Made by a program: the position numbers and the translations under genes | Notes under the pieces: model-generated | Told to the model about the DNA's origin: nothing | The model's input: only the letters and a program-made list of their open reading frames with translations | Databases searched by the model: none | Origin: Phyllostachys edulis | Lineage: Eukaryota; Streptophyta; Magnoliopsida; Poales; Poaceae | DNA length: 64,000 bases | Assembly: GCA_036346405.1 (NCBI GenBank) | Contig: CM070563.1 | Coordinates: 17,961,022 to 18,025,021 of the forward strand | Direction of reading: 5' to 3' | Shown: positions 21,301-33,715 of the stretch, one piece after another | Numbering within the stretch: the stretch's first letter is position 1 | Layout of the letters: each line of letters begins with the position of its first letter

Positions 21301-21943
21301 TCTTTTATTTAACTTTTAGTAGAGAATTTGTGTTCTCTTTGTGCATTGGTCGAATTAATTTAGACTTGAAATTTTATGCCGTGGTACATTGATTTTGTAT
21401 AAACACTCATATATAATTGTCTGTGGAAATGGAAAATTCTATGCCCATTTCATGGGTGTTTTGTTCTGGGATGCACAGATGCACTAACAAGCCTTAATTT
21501 AATGTGTACATCAGATAAAAAAAGTGTCTACAAAACTAAAAAACAATCATTTACGAACAAAAACAAGCTTGCTAAAACAATGTATAATGTGTATTACTTA
21601 ACAATTTGCTAGCAGTCAACATTTCTGAACTTCTGATACCTCAAATATATTTGATGTAGGTACAGCCTGCCCTTGTGTGTGTGAGGAAAAAATTGAGGAA
21701 TTAAAGCAGATGATTACGGTAAAACCTTGTTATTAGCTTTCTATAAAAGCTGGGTTCCTTTTTTTCTTAAAAAAAAGCAGATGTTTACGAGATTGGAGTA
21801 TACGGTCAATGTAATTTTTGCGCTTCTTGATCAAGATTTTTTCCAAAATTTATACGTCATGTATTCTAATGTGTGAACGAACTCCTTAGGAATTGAAAAG
21901 GATGATCCAAGGGTTGATCGACGCACAGCAGACAGCCGCACAG
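18359..21943 (+). CDS. Unrecognised small gene, four exons in phase (3' end unclear)
   Basis: The ATG at 18359 sits in a good context (gcagccATGGC) downstream of a TATA box. Exon 1 18359-18404 ends gcg/gtaagt. Exon 2 18750-18824 lies between gcacag and gtaagc. Exon 3 21660-21718 lies between gatgtag and gtaaaa. Exon 4 21890-21943 lies between ccttag and gtatat. Phases agree at every junction and no stop occurs in 234 nt. The product starts MASNPVPRVNPVPQRGGIVE, then EQDRETTGVASASNS, then CPCVCEEKIEELKQMI and ELKRMIQGLIDAQQ, so it ends in a probable coiled coil. A possible exon 5 (22561-22614, MRPVTAGTYNGVANNE) has good splice sites but the wrong phase. I do not recognise the family; it could be a captured piece of a longer gene or of a CACTA ORF1. 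Intron 2 contains CACTA-like, LTR-like and duplicated segments; intron 4 contains a MITE. Confidence 0.45.
19008..19317 (+). mobile_element. CACTA-type terminus with subterminal repeats
   Basis: It starts with cactactacacaaagg, a CACTA terminus. Repeated words follow: gtttatgagtcgtctgtgat, ttttttggtcgaa-ccgtctg and tatcacagacggt occur two or more times in direct and inverted orientation. No opposite terminus (ttgtgtagtagtg) was found, so the element is either truncated or continues into the duplicated segment that follows. It lies in intron 2 of the small gene model. Confidence 0.65.
19318..21285. repeat. ~450-bp segment duplicated in direct orientation, first copy interrupted
   Basis: Unit part R is at 19318-19569 and again at 20833-21087 (gacgagcttcacccaagcc... 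to gttgataccct-tgtacctt). Unit part E is at 20495-20690 and again at 21093-21285 (gaatgggtgacagttaatgc... to ggagaaataaaattaacag). In the second copy R and E are contiguous; in the first they are split by 925 bp of LTR-like sequence. No known coding domain was recognised in R or E. Confidence 0.8.
19570..20494 (+). mobile_element. LTR-retrotransposon fragment (LTR-like, plus orientation)
   Basis: It contains the words attcgaatagctgtgtccct and ggttatgggcat. Counterparts occur in the fragment at 25021-25975 (atttgaatagccg...atggatatgctc) and in the solo LTR at 46393-50952 (atttgaatagcctcg...ttatggacatgctt). It is therefore a diverged piece of the same long-LTR gypsy group, inserted in the first copy of the duplicated unit. 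Confidence 0.5.
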
Positions 21944-22077
21944 GTATATTGTAGTGCCAACTAATAAGGTTGATAATAGTGATAGTAGGGGAAGCATTTC
22001 CTTTTTTTTTTTAAAAAAAAAAGACACCGAATCAATAAATATAGAGAAAAAGATCAACTTTACTCATTAGAAGTATG

Positions 22078-22353
22078 GCGAATGTCCAATTAACCCATGA
22101 ACTTTTTTGGGCCCACTTATCCCCTAAACATCTAATATCGGTCACTTCACTCTCTAAGGCAAGTTTTGAGAGTGGTTTAGCTACTGTGACCACCACATAA
22201 CCTTATTTTGCCATGCTATATAGAAGATGATGTCATCATCATGTGTGGTGCCACGGTGGAAACCTACTGTCAAAACTGATCTCCGAGGGTGACGTGATCC
22301 GGTATTAGAAGTTTAGGGGTTAAATGAAAAAATGTAGAGGTTAAGTGGATATT
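22078..22353. mobile_element. MITE, ~275 bp
   Basis: The terminal inverted repeats are cgaatgtccaattaaccc at the left and, reversed at the right, ggttaagtggatattcg; the adjacent atgaact/agtttaggggtta words also pair. The interior (gatgatgtcatcatcatgtg and so on) is non-coding. It lies between exon 4 and the possible exon 5 of the small gene model and could explain why that exon is out of phase. Confidence 0.65.
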
Positions 22354-22614
22354 CGTGATATTTCAGGAAAGTAAAGTGGATTTTTCCGAAAAATTAAAAC
22401 AGATCTGTGGTGGAAATACAAAAGACTTCATTTCTGCGAGAGGCCAAATTATATCTTTTGAGTGGCTCGTTTGCCATTTTCATTACTTGTTGCTAGGCTA
22501 CACTTGGGTTGTAGTGGTTGTTTGTATTTCTAACGCCTTGTTTTCGTTTACGGTGCCCAGGCAACATGAGGCCCGTGACAGCTGGTACTTACAATGGTGT
22601 CGCCAATAATGAAG

Positions 22615-23490
22615 GTAATGGTCAGATTTTTTTACTTTTTTACCAATTGACATTTAAATTATGTATGAATTACCGAGAGAAGAGAAAAAAAAGACCTGTC
22701 ACTTTTAAGTCGGAGAATTTGCAGAAGTAGTGTTTGTTTGAAATGCAAGAATTTTATTTCAAACAGTTCAATTCATGCATCACCGTAGCAAAATACCACA
22801 TTCCCGAACATCGGTTTGACTTTCTAGTATCAACCCTTCAAACGGATCAACTTATCTCACCTAGTCGAATTCTAGTTTTTCCATAAAAAAAAGTAGAATT
22901 CTACTTTGAGTTCTATATGGCGAACATTTGACCCGATAATAAAAAAGTGAACACCACCATGACCTTCCCAAGCACTCCTTTTTCATCCTTCATCCTCAAC
23001 CAACCGCCCGACTCTCCTTCGCTGCTTCTTTCTTTCTTTGTCTTCACCTGTAGTGACAACCGACGATTTTCTTCTCTTCTCTTCTTAACCACCGGCGACC
23101 GGTGAGCTCCGCACGCCTCTACCACCACTTCCGCTCATCTTAACTCATCTCACATTGTCACCATGCCGCTCATTGTCCTCCTCCAATCAGGCGTCTAGCA
23201 TGATCACTGCCGCTTCGCCGCACTACCGCCCACCCTAATTCTACATCCACGACTCCTAATGAACCCCGCCTAACCGGGTGAACCCTAACCCTAACTCCCA
23301 CTGCCAGTCACTAAATGTTGTCATAGAAGAATCCCATGTTTGTTGTTTTCTTGGATTTGGCAAGTGTTCACTTATTTCCTAAAGAGTGAATGCTAACTGC
23401 ATAGCATTTCCTTTTCTCTGTTTCGCCCAAACCTTGTTTTCGCGGTACAATTCGTTTCCAAAATAGTCCCAAGTGCATTTCGTCCACACC
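22615..23490. other. No gene recognised
   Basis: AT-rich, then C/T-rich with many cgccg words around 23000-23270. A short telomere-like tract, accctaaccctaact, lies at about 23281. There are no splice-consistent open frames and no repeat structure that I could name. Confidence 0.4.
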
Positions 23491-24581
23491 TGTAACACCA
23501 TGGCCCGACAAGAACCCGGATGTCACTCCTTGCTTTTCACTCTAAATTTAAACCAATATTACTTATAATTTCGATAGTAATTTTCCTGATGAAAACTCTA
23601 CACAAGTCATACTACAATAAATGTCATGAGATGTCATAACCAATATTTAACATTCACACATGACTTGGAACCTCACACCCAAGAACGCCTGGAACCATGC
23701 GCCCATGAGCATTACCAAACATAGAGAACTAGCATCAACATAAAGATAAACAACCACTTTAGTTCGTCAACGGCTATAAACTGCATTATCCGACCATCAC
23801 TATATATTACCATTAAGAACCATTGTTAGAACTAATTAGCTAAGCAAACCATTAAAGTCTGAATATGACAACCAAAAAAGATATCTAGATTATTGATTGC
23901 ACGTGAAATGAATGTGCTACTACCGCCCATGCATGTCACTTTCAATGTTCACATAAAAACAAAAACAAATCAAGGGTGAGTCCAAAGACTCATCAAGTAT
24001 ATAATAAAATAGTAAACATCGCATAGCATAGCAGTTCCCATTTATAATCTCATCATCATCACCCCATTGTTTCATTAATGCAATGCTTGGCTATACTACA
24101 TGTTCATATGCACATCTCATAGCTTATACCGGTATACCAGTCGATGAACACTCTTGCACCATCCTCTTTCATATAGTGTCTAACCTCCACTCCTGTGGAA
24201 TGCCTACCGAAGTGGGTATTTCTCTAGAGCGCTCTAGACTAGCGATATGACTTTCTCACCGACCTAGCTCATGCACTCCAGACTAGTTATATGACTTTGC
24301 CACCGACCTGGCTCAAACGCACTTGTTTCATGATGTGAATGCAAGTGATGCAATGTTTTCCAATAGTCATTTAACATATTCCATCATTACCATGTAACCA
24401 GTAATATCACTTAGTCATCAATCATCGTATACCATCATAATTGATAAGAATAAACATAAGTAAAGCATGGTGAGACAAAATTAAGAATCAAACAGCAAGA
24501 ACAAACAATCTTCTACCGTTCTACCATGCACTAGCCTTAACCATGTAGATAGACTTGATGGCCAGCGATCTCCCTAGCCCA
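23491..24581 (-). mobile_element. LTR fragment, minus orientation (long family A, truncated)
   Basis: It starts tgtaacaccatggcccgaca, the inverted 3' end of the LTR family whose plus-strand copy ends ...ggccgaggtgttaca at 56527. It contains the family words gggtgagtccaaagactcatc and cctctttcatatagtgtcta. It stops near 24581, about 1.1 kb in, where another LTR of the family begins. Confidence 0.65.
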
Positions 24582-25020
24582 ACACTGAGCCCAAAATTTC
24601 ACCAAACTACACTAGTTACCAATTTAAACACAAGATTACAATAAATTCCAGCAAGCATACAAAGAATAAAACCCATCCACGAGTCAAAAAATAATCAATT
24701 AAGGCAATACCAATCGACTAATGAAATCAACCACAAGTCTCAAGCATTTGACTAAGCAATAATTAAGTCAATGAATAAGATAAATAACCAATGTCTCTAG
24801 ATTTATATGGAATCACTCTAAATAAATATTGAATGTGCATTTGATTCGCATGTGGCACTTTTGATCTATTCCCTCCCATGTATGTCACCATCAATGATCA
24901 CCTAAAATTAGCAACAAAGGAAGAGTGAGTCCAAGACTCAGCAAATACATAATAAAGCCATAAACAATAGTTTATCAAACATAATCAATGTTATCATCAT
25001 CATCCATTACAACCACATCC

Positions 25021-25975
25021 TAGTATGGGACAAGCCTAGCTTAGTAAGCTACGGAGTCTTGACATTGACTACTCAGGTAGATAGATTAAGTTGTGTGGCA
25101 AAGTGGAGGTGAGATCATGTCTGTGTGACGATTCTTAATTATGAGCGGTTCACCATGTCTAGGTCCAACAATGTGTGGCGGGCCAACAACCTGTGTGGGG
25201 GGGGGGGTTTGGTGCTATCAGTATGCACAACAAGAGGGTTAATTGTCAAGATGAAGTTTCGACAAGGTTTTGTTATGACTAGTGCTAGCTACACTGTTTA
25301 TATCTTGTGGGCAAAGTGTACAAACCTCTGCAGAGTGTTAATCAATCTATTTGAATAGCCGCATTCGTTGTCATGGATATGCTCAGGGATTTCACATGAG
25401 GGGTAAATTTTCATAAAATTTTTTTGGGAGGGGCAGCTGTGTGATTGAAACTCATATGGCTTTGTGAAAGAAATTGATTAGGCTTTGTGTTCTTTGTGAA
25501 AATAATTGTTAAATTACTATTGTTTATTAGTTTTAAATTACACTTTCAATCTATTATTTGTATTCAATTGCAAGTGTTGCTTTTTGCAAAATAAGCATAG
25601 AAGCCATATCCTTTGGAATAAGCCATCATCTATAATTGCATTCTGTGGTACAACTTGTTGAGTACTCAGAGTACTTATTCTTGTTGTAATCATTCAGGTG
25701 AAGTGGAGGAGTCTTCGCCTGCTTTCGAGGAGTTTTACGAGGAGGGTGATTGCTAGGTCTTGATCCCAGTCGGTTACCTGTGGCAAGTCGATGTGTTCCC
25801 GCTGGAGTTGTTTCGCTACGTTGTCTTCTCTTTATTTAATGTCAGCCCTGATTGGCTTAATAAGTGTAAACTCGACCATAAGGTCACAACCATTATTTAT
25901 TAATCAAATTAGTCGTTTATTCTTATATTTGTCTTTGTAGAAAGATATTCATCTATGTTAACACTGTATGCACTA
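25021..25975 (+). mobile_element. LTR fragment, plus orientation (long-LTR gypsy group)
   Basis: It carries ctctgcagagtgttaatca followed by atttgaatagccg, then gagtactcagagtacttatt and gtggaggagtcttcgcctgc, which resemble the 50.1-50.65 kb part of the solo LTR. It interrupts the family A LTR. No clean ends or target duplication are seen. Confidence 0.5.
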
Positions 25976-28792
25976 GCGTGATCCTGGACTATTGCATTAC
26001 ACACAGAGGGTCTATATTTGCATATTTGGGTCCCAGCATTATACCGGTATTGCGAAGTGTCCACCCGTTGATGAACACTCTTGCCCTGTTCTCTTTCATA
26101 CGGGGTCCAATCTCGACTCCTGTGGAGTGCCTACCAAAGTAGGTCTTTCTCTAGAGCACTTCAGACTAGTCATATAACTTTCTCACCGACTTGGCTCATG
26201 TACTCTGGACTAATTATATGACTTTCGCACCAACCTAGCTCAAATGCACTCCTTTCATGTTGTAAATGCAAGTGACGCAATGTTTTCCAATAGTCATTTA
26301 ACGTATTCCATCATTACCATGTAACCATCAATATATTTTATTCATCAATCATCATACACCATCGTAATGGACAGGAATAAACATAATTAAAAGGATGGTG
26401 AGTGAAAACTAACAATCAAATAGCAAGAACAAACAACCGTCTACAGTTCTACAATGCACACCTTAACTATGCAGAATGTAGACTTGATGACTAGCGATAT
26501 ACCATCGAGACGAAGCATTAGAACCTGAACATAGTCATGGTAGAACATATCAATACACCTCCATAGCATGGAAATATGATCACACACTCCTACGCTTAAA
26601 ACATGTCCCTCTCACTTCTCCCCGATTTACCGATAACGCTATCCTAGCATTCAAACAAGCGTAACTCACTCCCCAGGGATCCAACTATTTAAAAAAAAAT
26701 ATACTCTACGGAAACTAGACAAAAGTTCCCAGATTTCTCTAGTTATCAAGATTTTAAGACTAACACATCTAGATCCTGTTTTCAGCCCCAAAGGTTGTTC
26801 TGATACAATTCTGGACAACAAGCTTCACTTTTTCATAACTATTTGTCTTTAGTGTGAAATATAATAAAAGATACCACTTTCGGAGTCTACATAAAACTAT
26901 CTACATCTTTCCGGTTATCACCACTAACTAATTCAACCATTAACTGCATTTAATTCACAAAACAAGACAATTGCAACGATTGTTAACCGGTATTGAACAG
27001 CAAAATGCCTCGATCCATAACATTCAAACTACACAACTACTTTCAATGATTTGTCACTCTAAAGAAAGCTTAGGAAAATCCCTACATCTTCTATAAGAAA
27101 CAAAAACCCTAATTTGTCCAGCAACTATTTTTAATCTATAAATTACCGCGACACTACCTAATTGCGACAGTTCATGGGACAATGAAGTTTCCAAAGGCTT
27201 TAACTTTTAATCTACCCATATGAATCCAGCATTTAAGCACTCCATGGATAGATAACAAAATTGTCTACACCTTACTAGTAGATCAAAGTTTCATATTAAT
27301 CCTATACAATGCCCAAACACACAGTAGAAGACACTGCCGACGGAATCAATCTACTAACAGCATTTCCAGCAATTGCAATTGCAACTAAAATGCATCTATT
27401 CTTATTAATCTCTGTTCTAAACCCTATATAATCGACGCACTTGTAAAGGGTAGGATTTTTGTAACACCCTGGCCCAACACGGAGCCAAGAATGCCATTAA
27501 ACTAACCTAGCTATCAATTTTAACAACAATTAAAACTAAATTATACCAAGCATATCAAAGATAAAACATGCCCATGGGTCACAATAACACAAGGATAACA
27601 ATAAAGAAATCATGGATAATTAATTCATAGAAAGCACACCGAAATAATAAACCAAGATCAACGTAAAACCAAACTAATCAAGTCTATTTAATGAATAATC
27701 AACTAAGGCTAAGCAATAATATCCATTCATAATTATAACTTATCACACTAATAAGTTGTCTCATGATCAATAGTTCTTGTAATCGAGTGAATGACGTGAT
27801 TCCAGGTATGTGCTAGCCCTTCCCATGAGCAATGTTGTCAACGGTCACCTAAAAACAATAATAGAGCAAGGGTGAGTCCACGACTCAACAAACACAATAA
27901 TAAATAATGAGCAATGCTTAATTAACGGTAAACAATATCATCATGAACATCAATTGTTTCTCTTTTCTTTTTTTCTCATACTAATCATTGAATTCTCTTT
28001 CCATTCTGTGCATCCCTATGCTACATGTCCACATGCACTTCTTTCGCGTTTACTGGTATAGCGTGGGTGAACACTTATGACAATGTTCACTCTCAAGCCC
28101 GTCCTCCTCAAGGATCGGGGACCTCCTCCACTCCGTGGAGTTTTGATCACCATGATCACCTTCTCATATACATTGATGTTTATGAATGTATAATTATTCA
28201 TAGATTCATCATTATTAACATTATCAAACATTCTCATATCCATCAATACGAATAAAATCATGACCATTCACATTGCTTGCAATTAAATAAGTAAAAGCAC
28301 AAACAATATAATGGTAATGAGTGGTAAAGAATACAGTGATCAACCAATGAACATTGTCTACCATGCACTTGCCTCTTTATCCCTGTGAAGTTGGATAGCG
28401 AAGCGACGTCAAAGTACAAGAGACCACACTACCAAGACAAACAATTCAAAACATATAAAAAATCATCACACCACAGCACTGACACTTTATTTTAACTGTC
28501 ATCGCACTTCTACGCCAAACCGACCCATTTAACCCAAAACTACCGGACGCACTACCCGCTGTCCTAGTAGTAAAATGGCTCTAACGTATTCATCCGAACA
28601 TCAAATTCAACCATCCAAGACTTTTTGGAATCCCCACAAAAAACCTACAATTTCCTAGTTATGATGAATCTCTGATTCTATCGTTTTCTACCTCATTTCT
28701 TTACCCGAAGACCATTCCAGAATCTATCAAAATAGTCTGTTTCATAATTTTATATCTTTAACTATAAATATTGAAAATATAAGAAATACACA

Positions 28793-29470
28793 TGTCGACG
28801 ATCGAGTCACCGATCTTACGAAATAAAAAGAGGAAAATGATGTAGAGCATCCTGGGAGAGAATGGGGGCTGCTCTTTATTAATATGAACTAGAACTACAA
28901 GACTGACTTGGGACTATCTCTAATTACACGAATGTATTGAATGCTAGGCAAAGTAATCGGGCTTAAAGCGATTTCCTTACTCTTGCTTTAACCATGTTTG
29001 CCTTGCTCTGTGTGTCTTCAGTTGTTGTTGTTTGTTTTTGTCTCCTCGTCTTCTGCGTTCCACCATTAAATAACTCCCGAAGAGGTGGCAGTTAATCCTG
29101 GAGAAGGCGTCCCTGGTGAAACGTTATGACTGGTCGGAGGTTTAAGGCAGTTAACAACGTGTTAACTACCTTGCGGTTAAGTGCTTGTGAAAAGCTTAAC
29201 CGTAGGGTGGTATATTGTCAGTGTCTTGTATATCATCGCATGGTATGGAACATTTAGCACGTGTTCCACTCATCATACGGTAAAGGGTGCCAGTTCATAG
29301 CTTTTTCGAGCAGCTACCTGGTCGAAGCCTAGTCCGACCAGGGTACCCATCGTGTAACCTCTGGAATCCTCATGACCAGTGAGGTTGTTAGCCTTAGGGG
29401 TTATGACCATGAAGACGTATGGTCTTTTATGTATTAAATTAATACATAGAGGTTTTAATCCTCATCAACT
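28793..29470 (-). repeat. 3' LTR of the Tat element
   Basis: On plus it runs from tgtcgacgatcgagtcaccg to ggttttaatcctcatcaact. It aligns along its length with 44860-45520. Differences include an extra tctttattaatatgaacta stretch near 28871. The adjacent agcccccgaac (29471) is the inverted polypurine tract. Confidence 0.85.
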
Positions 29471-29699
29471 AGCCCCCGAACTTTAAATGAACAGGTCGTG
29501 TGAACACCTTCTTCCGATAAAGTTGTATCGGGCAGACCCCCATTTAATGCCGTGACATTCGAGGTGGTTTGTGTTCATTTTAAAGTTGAGAACTTACCTT
29601 GGGAACTGAAGAGTTCCTCTGTCCGTTGGGCGAAAAAGAAGCTTTTTAACGTTTAGACTTTTGTGGGTAACCTCCGATCGTAATTTAAAGATCTGAGGC

Positions 29700-29706
29700 T
29701 ATAAAA
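29700..29706 (+). promoter_or_regulatory. TATA box upstream of the antisense accessory ORF
   Basis: tataaaa in the context gaggctataaaatccccgtc, about 150 bp upstream of the plus-strand ATG at 29852 and followed by a TC-rich leader. It lies inside the element, between the LTR and the ORF, so the accessory gene may have its own promoter rather than depend on the LTR. Confidence 0.5.
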
Positions 29707-29851
29707 TCCCCGTCGCTAGACCTTTTGGAGTTTTTATGCTTCCGAGATCCTTTCGATCTCCTTTGCCAAGAAGAAATCTTTAGTCCTCTTTTCTTGTTCT
29801 TCCGACCACAAAATCTCCTACGACCACTACTCATCCTTGAGGATTTTCATC

Positions 29852-32517
29852 ATGTTGGAGCAAATCACGAAGTGGTTGCCTTCAGAATTGAGCAAGAAAA
29901 AACTTGAGGCGTTGGAGAGGATCGGGATGCTTCCAAATAAGAATCTGATCAAATGGAGATCGGCGTTTGGAGAGAATTTTCCGAGCCGCGAAGATGGGGA
30001 AATTCCTGTTTTCATCGCCTACATCGAATGCGGAATTTGAGGTTGCTTGCATGTGAAATTCCTTCTCCGTGTTCTTGAGTTCTCTGAGGTGGAATTGGTG
30101 AATTTGGCTCCAAATTCCATCGCCAATATCAGCATATTCACATATTTGTGTGAAGCATACAGGAGTTCCTCAGAGTTTGAGGCTCTTGGTATTTCTACCG
30201 AATGGTGATGGGGAGAACCACGGAGACTCCGGAGAATGTATATTGCGCCTTCACGGCGGGAAGGCCGATGAGTACATTCATATGTACTCGAAATCCTCGT
30301 GGTCGTCATGGAAGAAGAAGCTGGTTCTACATGGCGAGTTCTGAGGAGGATAACCTCTACTTGGCGGGATGAGAGCGAATGAAAATCCGAAGTAGAGGAA
30401 GACCGTGGAGAAGAGAGGAGTGGTCGGACGATGGGTGGATGCCATCTCGACCTGCGAGTCAAGAGCTTGACCTCTTGGCATGTGGTGAGGACTTCACTGG
30501 CGCCAGGATTAGTCCGTGAAGCTTGGACTCACTCCTTGATTTGGTCCATTGGTCATGATGAAGTTATCTCGAGGAGGTGGTAAGTCTTTGAGATAAACTC
30601 CGACCAGTATTTTTATTTGATTAATGTACTACCTTAAAACCTGTCCATATTTTGTTTTCTCTCCTTTTCTTTTAAAGCTCTTTCCCCTGAGGAAATTAGA
30701 GAGCGGATCGGTGATCTGTGTAGGGAGCTGGAGAGAAGGTTTGGATTCCCGAGATCTTGGCCATAGTTCTGTTTGAAGAAACTAGCAAGGTTTAAGGTAA
30801 ACCATCAAAATTTCTTTCATCATGCATATACATTCTCCGATCAGATTTTGATCATGTTCTATTTTTGTAGTTGTTAGGGTTGCGAATTGCACAACCGGTG
30901 AGGATAAACATCCCACCATTGTTCCGACCATTCGTGCCTGGATGCCTTTGGAAGAAGATGAATCTCCGAGGTAATAGAACATTTCGAGATGGATATATAT
31001 GTGGTTTAGATAAGAGATTTCATAACCTAACCAAATTCGTTTATTGGTTCAGGTGGAGAAGGCTGAAGGCCGGCGGTCTTGCGACTGCGAGGCCGTAAAC
31101 CCGAGGCCGATCGTTGACGACCAGACGATTATTACTAAAACAAGCTAGTGCGGGCGCCGGTGAAACCACTCCGCCCACCGGATGGTCAGGGCGTAATCCT
31201 CGGCGTCTGATCGAGGGCATCGCTCCTGACATCTTGTTGGATGATGCAACGGATTTGGTCAATTCTGCCGGTTCGGAACCGGCAAAATCAGAAGAAAAGA
31301 AAAGGAAGGGTGACGGCACAGATTTTACTCTTCCGCATTTCAAAGTCAAATGTCGGAAACTAACTAGGTATGTACAAATGAAAGTGGTCGTATAAGCGCA
31401 TACCTCGAATAATTTCTTGATGATTTGATGTTTTTTGAACTTCCCTTCTTTGTTTTGCATAGGTCTTCTGGTGTTCCGGTCGTTTCCGACCAGACTCCCT
31501 CTGAGGACCAGGTACTTGTGGAGGTCCATGAGCAGACCATTTCCCAAGACAGAGTTCCTGAGGAAAAAGTGGTCGGAGAAGCCCCGGCAGTGTCGGGGCC
31601 AGCGGTCGAGTTGGAACCATTGGTGGTTCTAACTCATACGTGGAGGTAGATGCCCTAAAGGCCCTCAACAAGTTCCGACCATTGGTGGTAATTCTCCTCA
31701 ACCTGACAAGTTCCCTTTTCACCCCCGATTCATCGAGGATAAGGAGCTTGACGAGGTATGGGGAAAAATATCGGATCATCAAATCAAAATGCATCCAGAT
31801 TCAATATTTGGCGGATATAATGATTTGGCGATCCGGGTAAGTATCTCGACGGTTTCATAGTCTCTCTAAAAATCTTTTATAGAGAATTTTTAAAGAGGAA
31901 ATGCTATTTGAGCAGCATATGGTCGAGAATTTTGCTGTGGTCGGAGGACTGACCCAGCGGATTAAAGACTTGGAGCAGAAACACTCCGAATTGGAAAGTA
32001 AGAACTTTCCCTTAACCTTTTCTCTCTTCAATGACTTGCCCTTAGCTAATTATTCTCCTTATAAGTATTCGATAGATTTGGAGAAAATAAAGAAGAGATC
32101 TGGGCCGAAAAGCCAAGACAACTCTGCTTGAAGAAGAGATTAAAGCTAAGCACGGTCGATCGTAGCGGCGACCAATAATAAACACTTAACAAAAGAATCG
32201 AAGGTAATATGTAAGTAAACTTGACTTATTATTTTCCTTCAATTATGTTTGTGTTTATCGGTCATTTTACTCTTGCGAGCAAGCGAAAATCTTTGAATGA
32301 GCGAAAAAGACTCACGAAATTTGAGCAAGATAAAGAGGCGGCTCTCGTTCAAAGTATTGATGAAAATATTCTATTTTTGAACAAGATGATCTTTGATATG
32401 GGATCAGGATCAAGCCTGCCTACTTTAAGAGATCCAATAGAGAAAATGAACTACTTGGGTCAACTTCTAGAGGATCTTAATAATCTGCTCAAGACTACTC
32501 GGAAGAACTATGCCTGA
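29852..32517 (+). pseudogene. Antisense accessory ORF of the Tat element (transposase_28 / 'putative gypsy type transposon' family)
   Basis: From 29852: MLEQITKWLPSELSKKKLEA, then NLIKWRSAFGENFPSREDGE and IPVFIAYIECG. This is the usual N-terminus of the plant family once annotated 'putative gypsy type transposon'. A frame change then gives KFLLRVLEFSEVELVNLAPN and SIFTYLCEAY, and another gives SLRLLVFLPNGDGENHGDSG and SWSSWKKKLVLHGEF. Downstream plus-strand segments 31050-31395, 31470-31650 and 31901-32130 look like further exons. The part at 32221-32517 is charged and coiled-coil-like (SLNERKRLTKFEQDKEAA). At least two frameshifts make it a pseudogene. ORFs of this family, antisense to pol next to the 3' LTR, are a known trait of Tat elements; their function is unknown. 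Confidence 0.75.
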
Positions 32518-32519
32518 GC

Positions 32520-33715
32520 CATGAAAGCGGGCGTTGCTAGTGGAGTTAGTTTTGCTTTGGCAAAACTGAAAGCTCAAACCCTCCATTGATCTCCAAGTTG
32601 TTGAAGATGACTTCAACTTGCCCACTGAGGCGACCAAGTTCTTGGAAGAACTCAGGCCACCGGAGATAAAGTTGTAGAGGAGATGGAGTCGGATCTCCAT
32701 CAGCGATAATTAGTGCAGGAATATTTCTAGAGTAGGCCCCTACAAAATGTAAAAATATTGAATATGTATAAAACTTACCTTTTATGTCATTAACAATGCC
32801 TTTGTTTATCCTATTTGACTTTTTAAAATTCTCATATATTTCCTAGCCCCCGCCTGCTTTATAGTAGAAGAACTTTACTATACAAGCAGGTAGCCAAGAA
32901 AGAGAATGAAAGTCGAAACCATTGTTTTGAAGGTATGTGCCGATATGAAGACAAAAGCGATCGTAGCAATACTAGGAAATCATTGGTGGAACGACTTATG
33001 ATTTCGTCTAGTTATAGATCCTTGTTTGTCATGATCAAAATACCAATCAAAAATTGTATATGGTCGGACAAAAGACCTTGTTATTTGACATAAGAAGAAA
33101 TGCAAAAATGGATGCAACAAATTATAAGTGAACTTTGTTTATATCTATTATCCTAAAGTCTGGTCGGAAGGAATGCTTAGATCTGAAAACATATAACATA
33201 TTTCGTGAAACGTGTTCAAACTCTCTATCCGATTGGTAGCGAGGATCGTAAGAAAAAAGCTGTCACTAGGAAGCTCCTTCGATTAAGGCGGGACCACGTC
33301 TTGAAAAAGGAGAGACTTCGACTAGGAGGCTTTCCGTGTCCCCACCAGTAGCCAAACAAGAGCAGAGCAGAATATTGAAATAATGAAATATAATCTTCAT
33401 AATCTTAGGCATATCATTCAGTATAGAAAGTTATTTGTATGATGCTCTGATTACTCATATATTTCTTTAAGAAAAGAGTGTTGTCGCGCGTGGGAAAATG
33501 CTCACGACTAGGACCAATACGGCGTATGACATAGAAGTCGTTGCCATAGAGTAACAGAGATCCTTGGAAAGGATATCGGAGAGAAAATTGTCTTCTCCGA
33601 CTAGTTTAAATTAGCAATCATGAACGACCAGCCTATAGGTATATATATATATAAGCAAGGTTACTTTCCTTAATGAATAAATGAATTTATTGAAATTGAA
33701 AGAATGTAAAAATAA
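32520..33715. other. Tat element spacer between accessory ORF and integrase
   Basis: AT-rich, with no coding domain recognised on either strand. It corresponds to the long non-coding region between the pol end and the antisense ORF. A (ta)n run lies at about 33640. Confidence 0.5.

Noticed and set aside
25194..25206. Homopolymer G run
   Set aside because: A single short poly-G in an LTR fragment; could be sequencing noise and has no partner structure.
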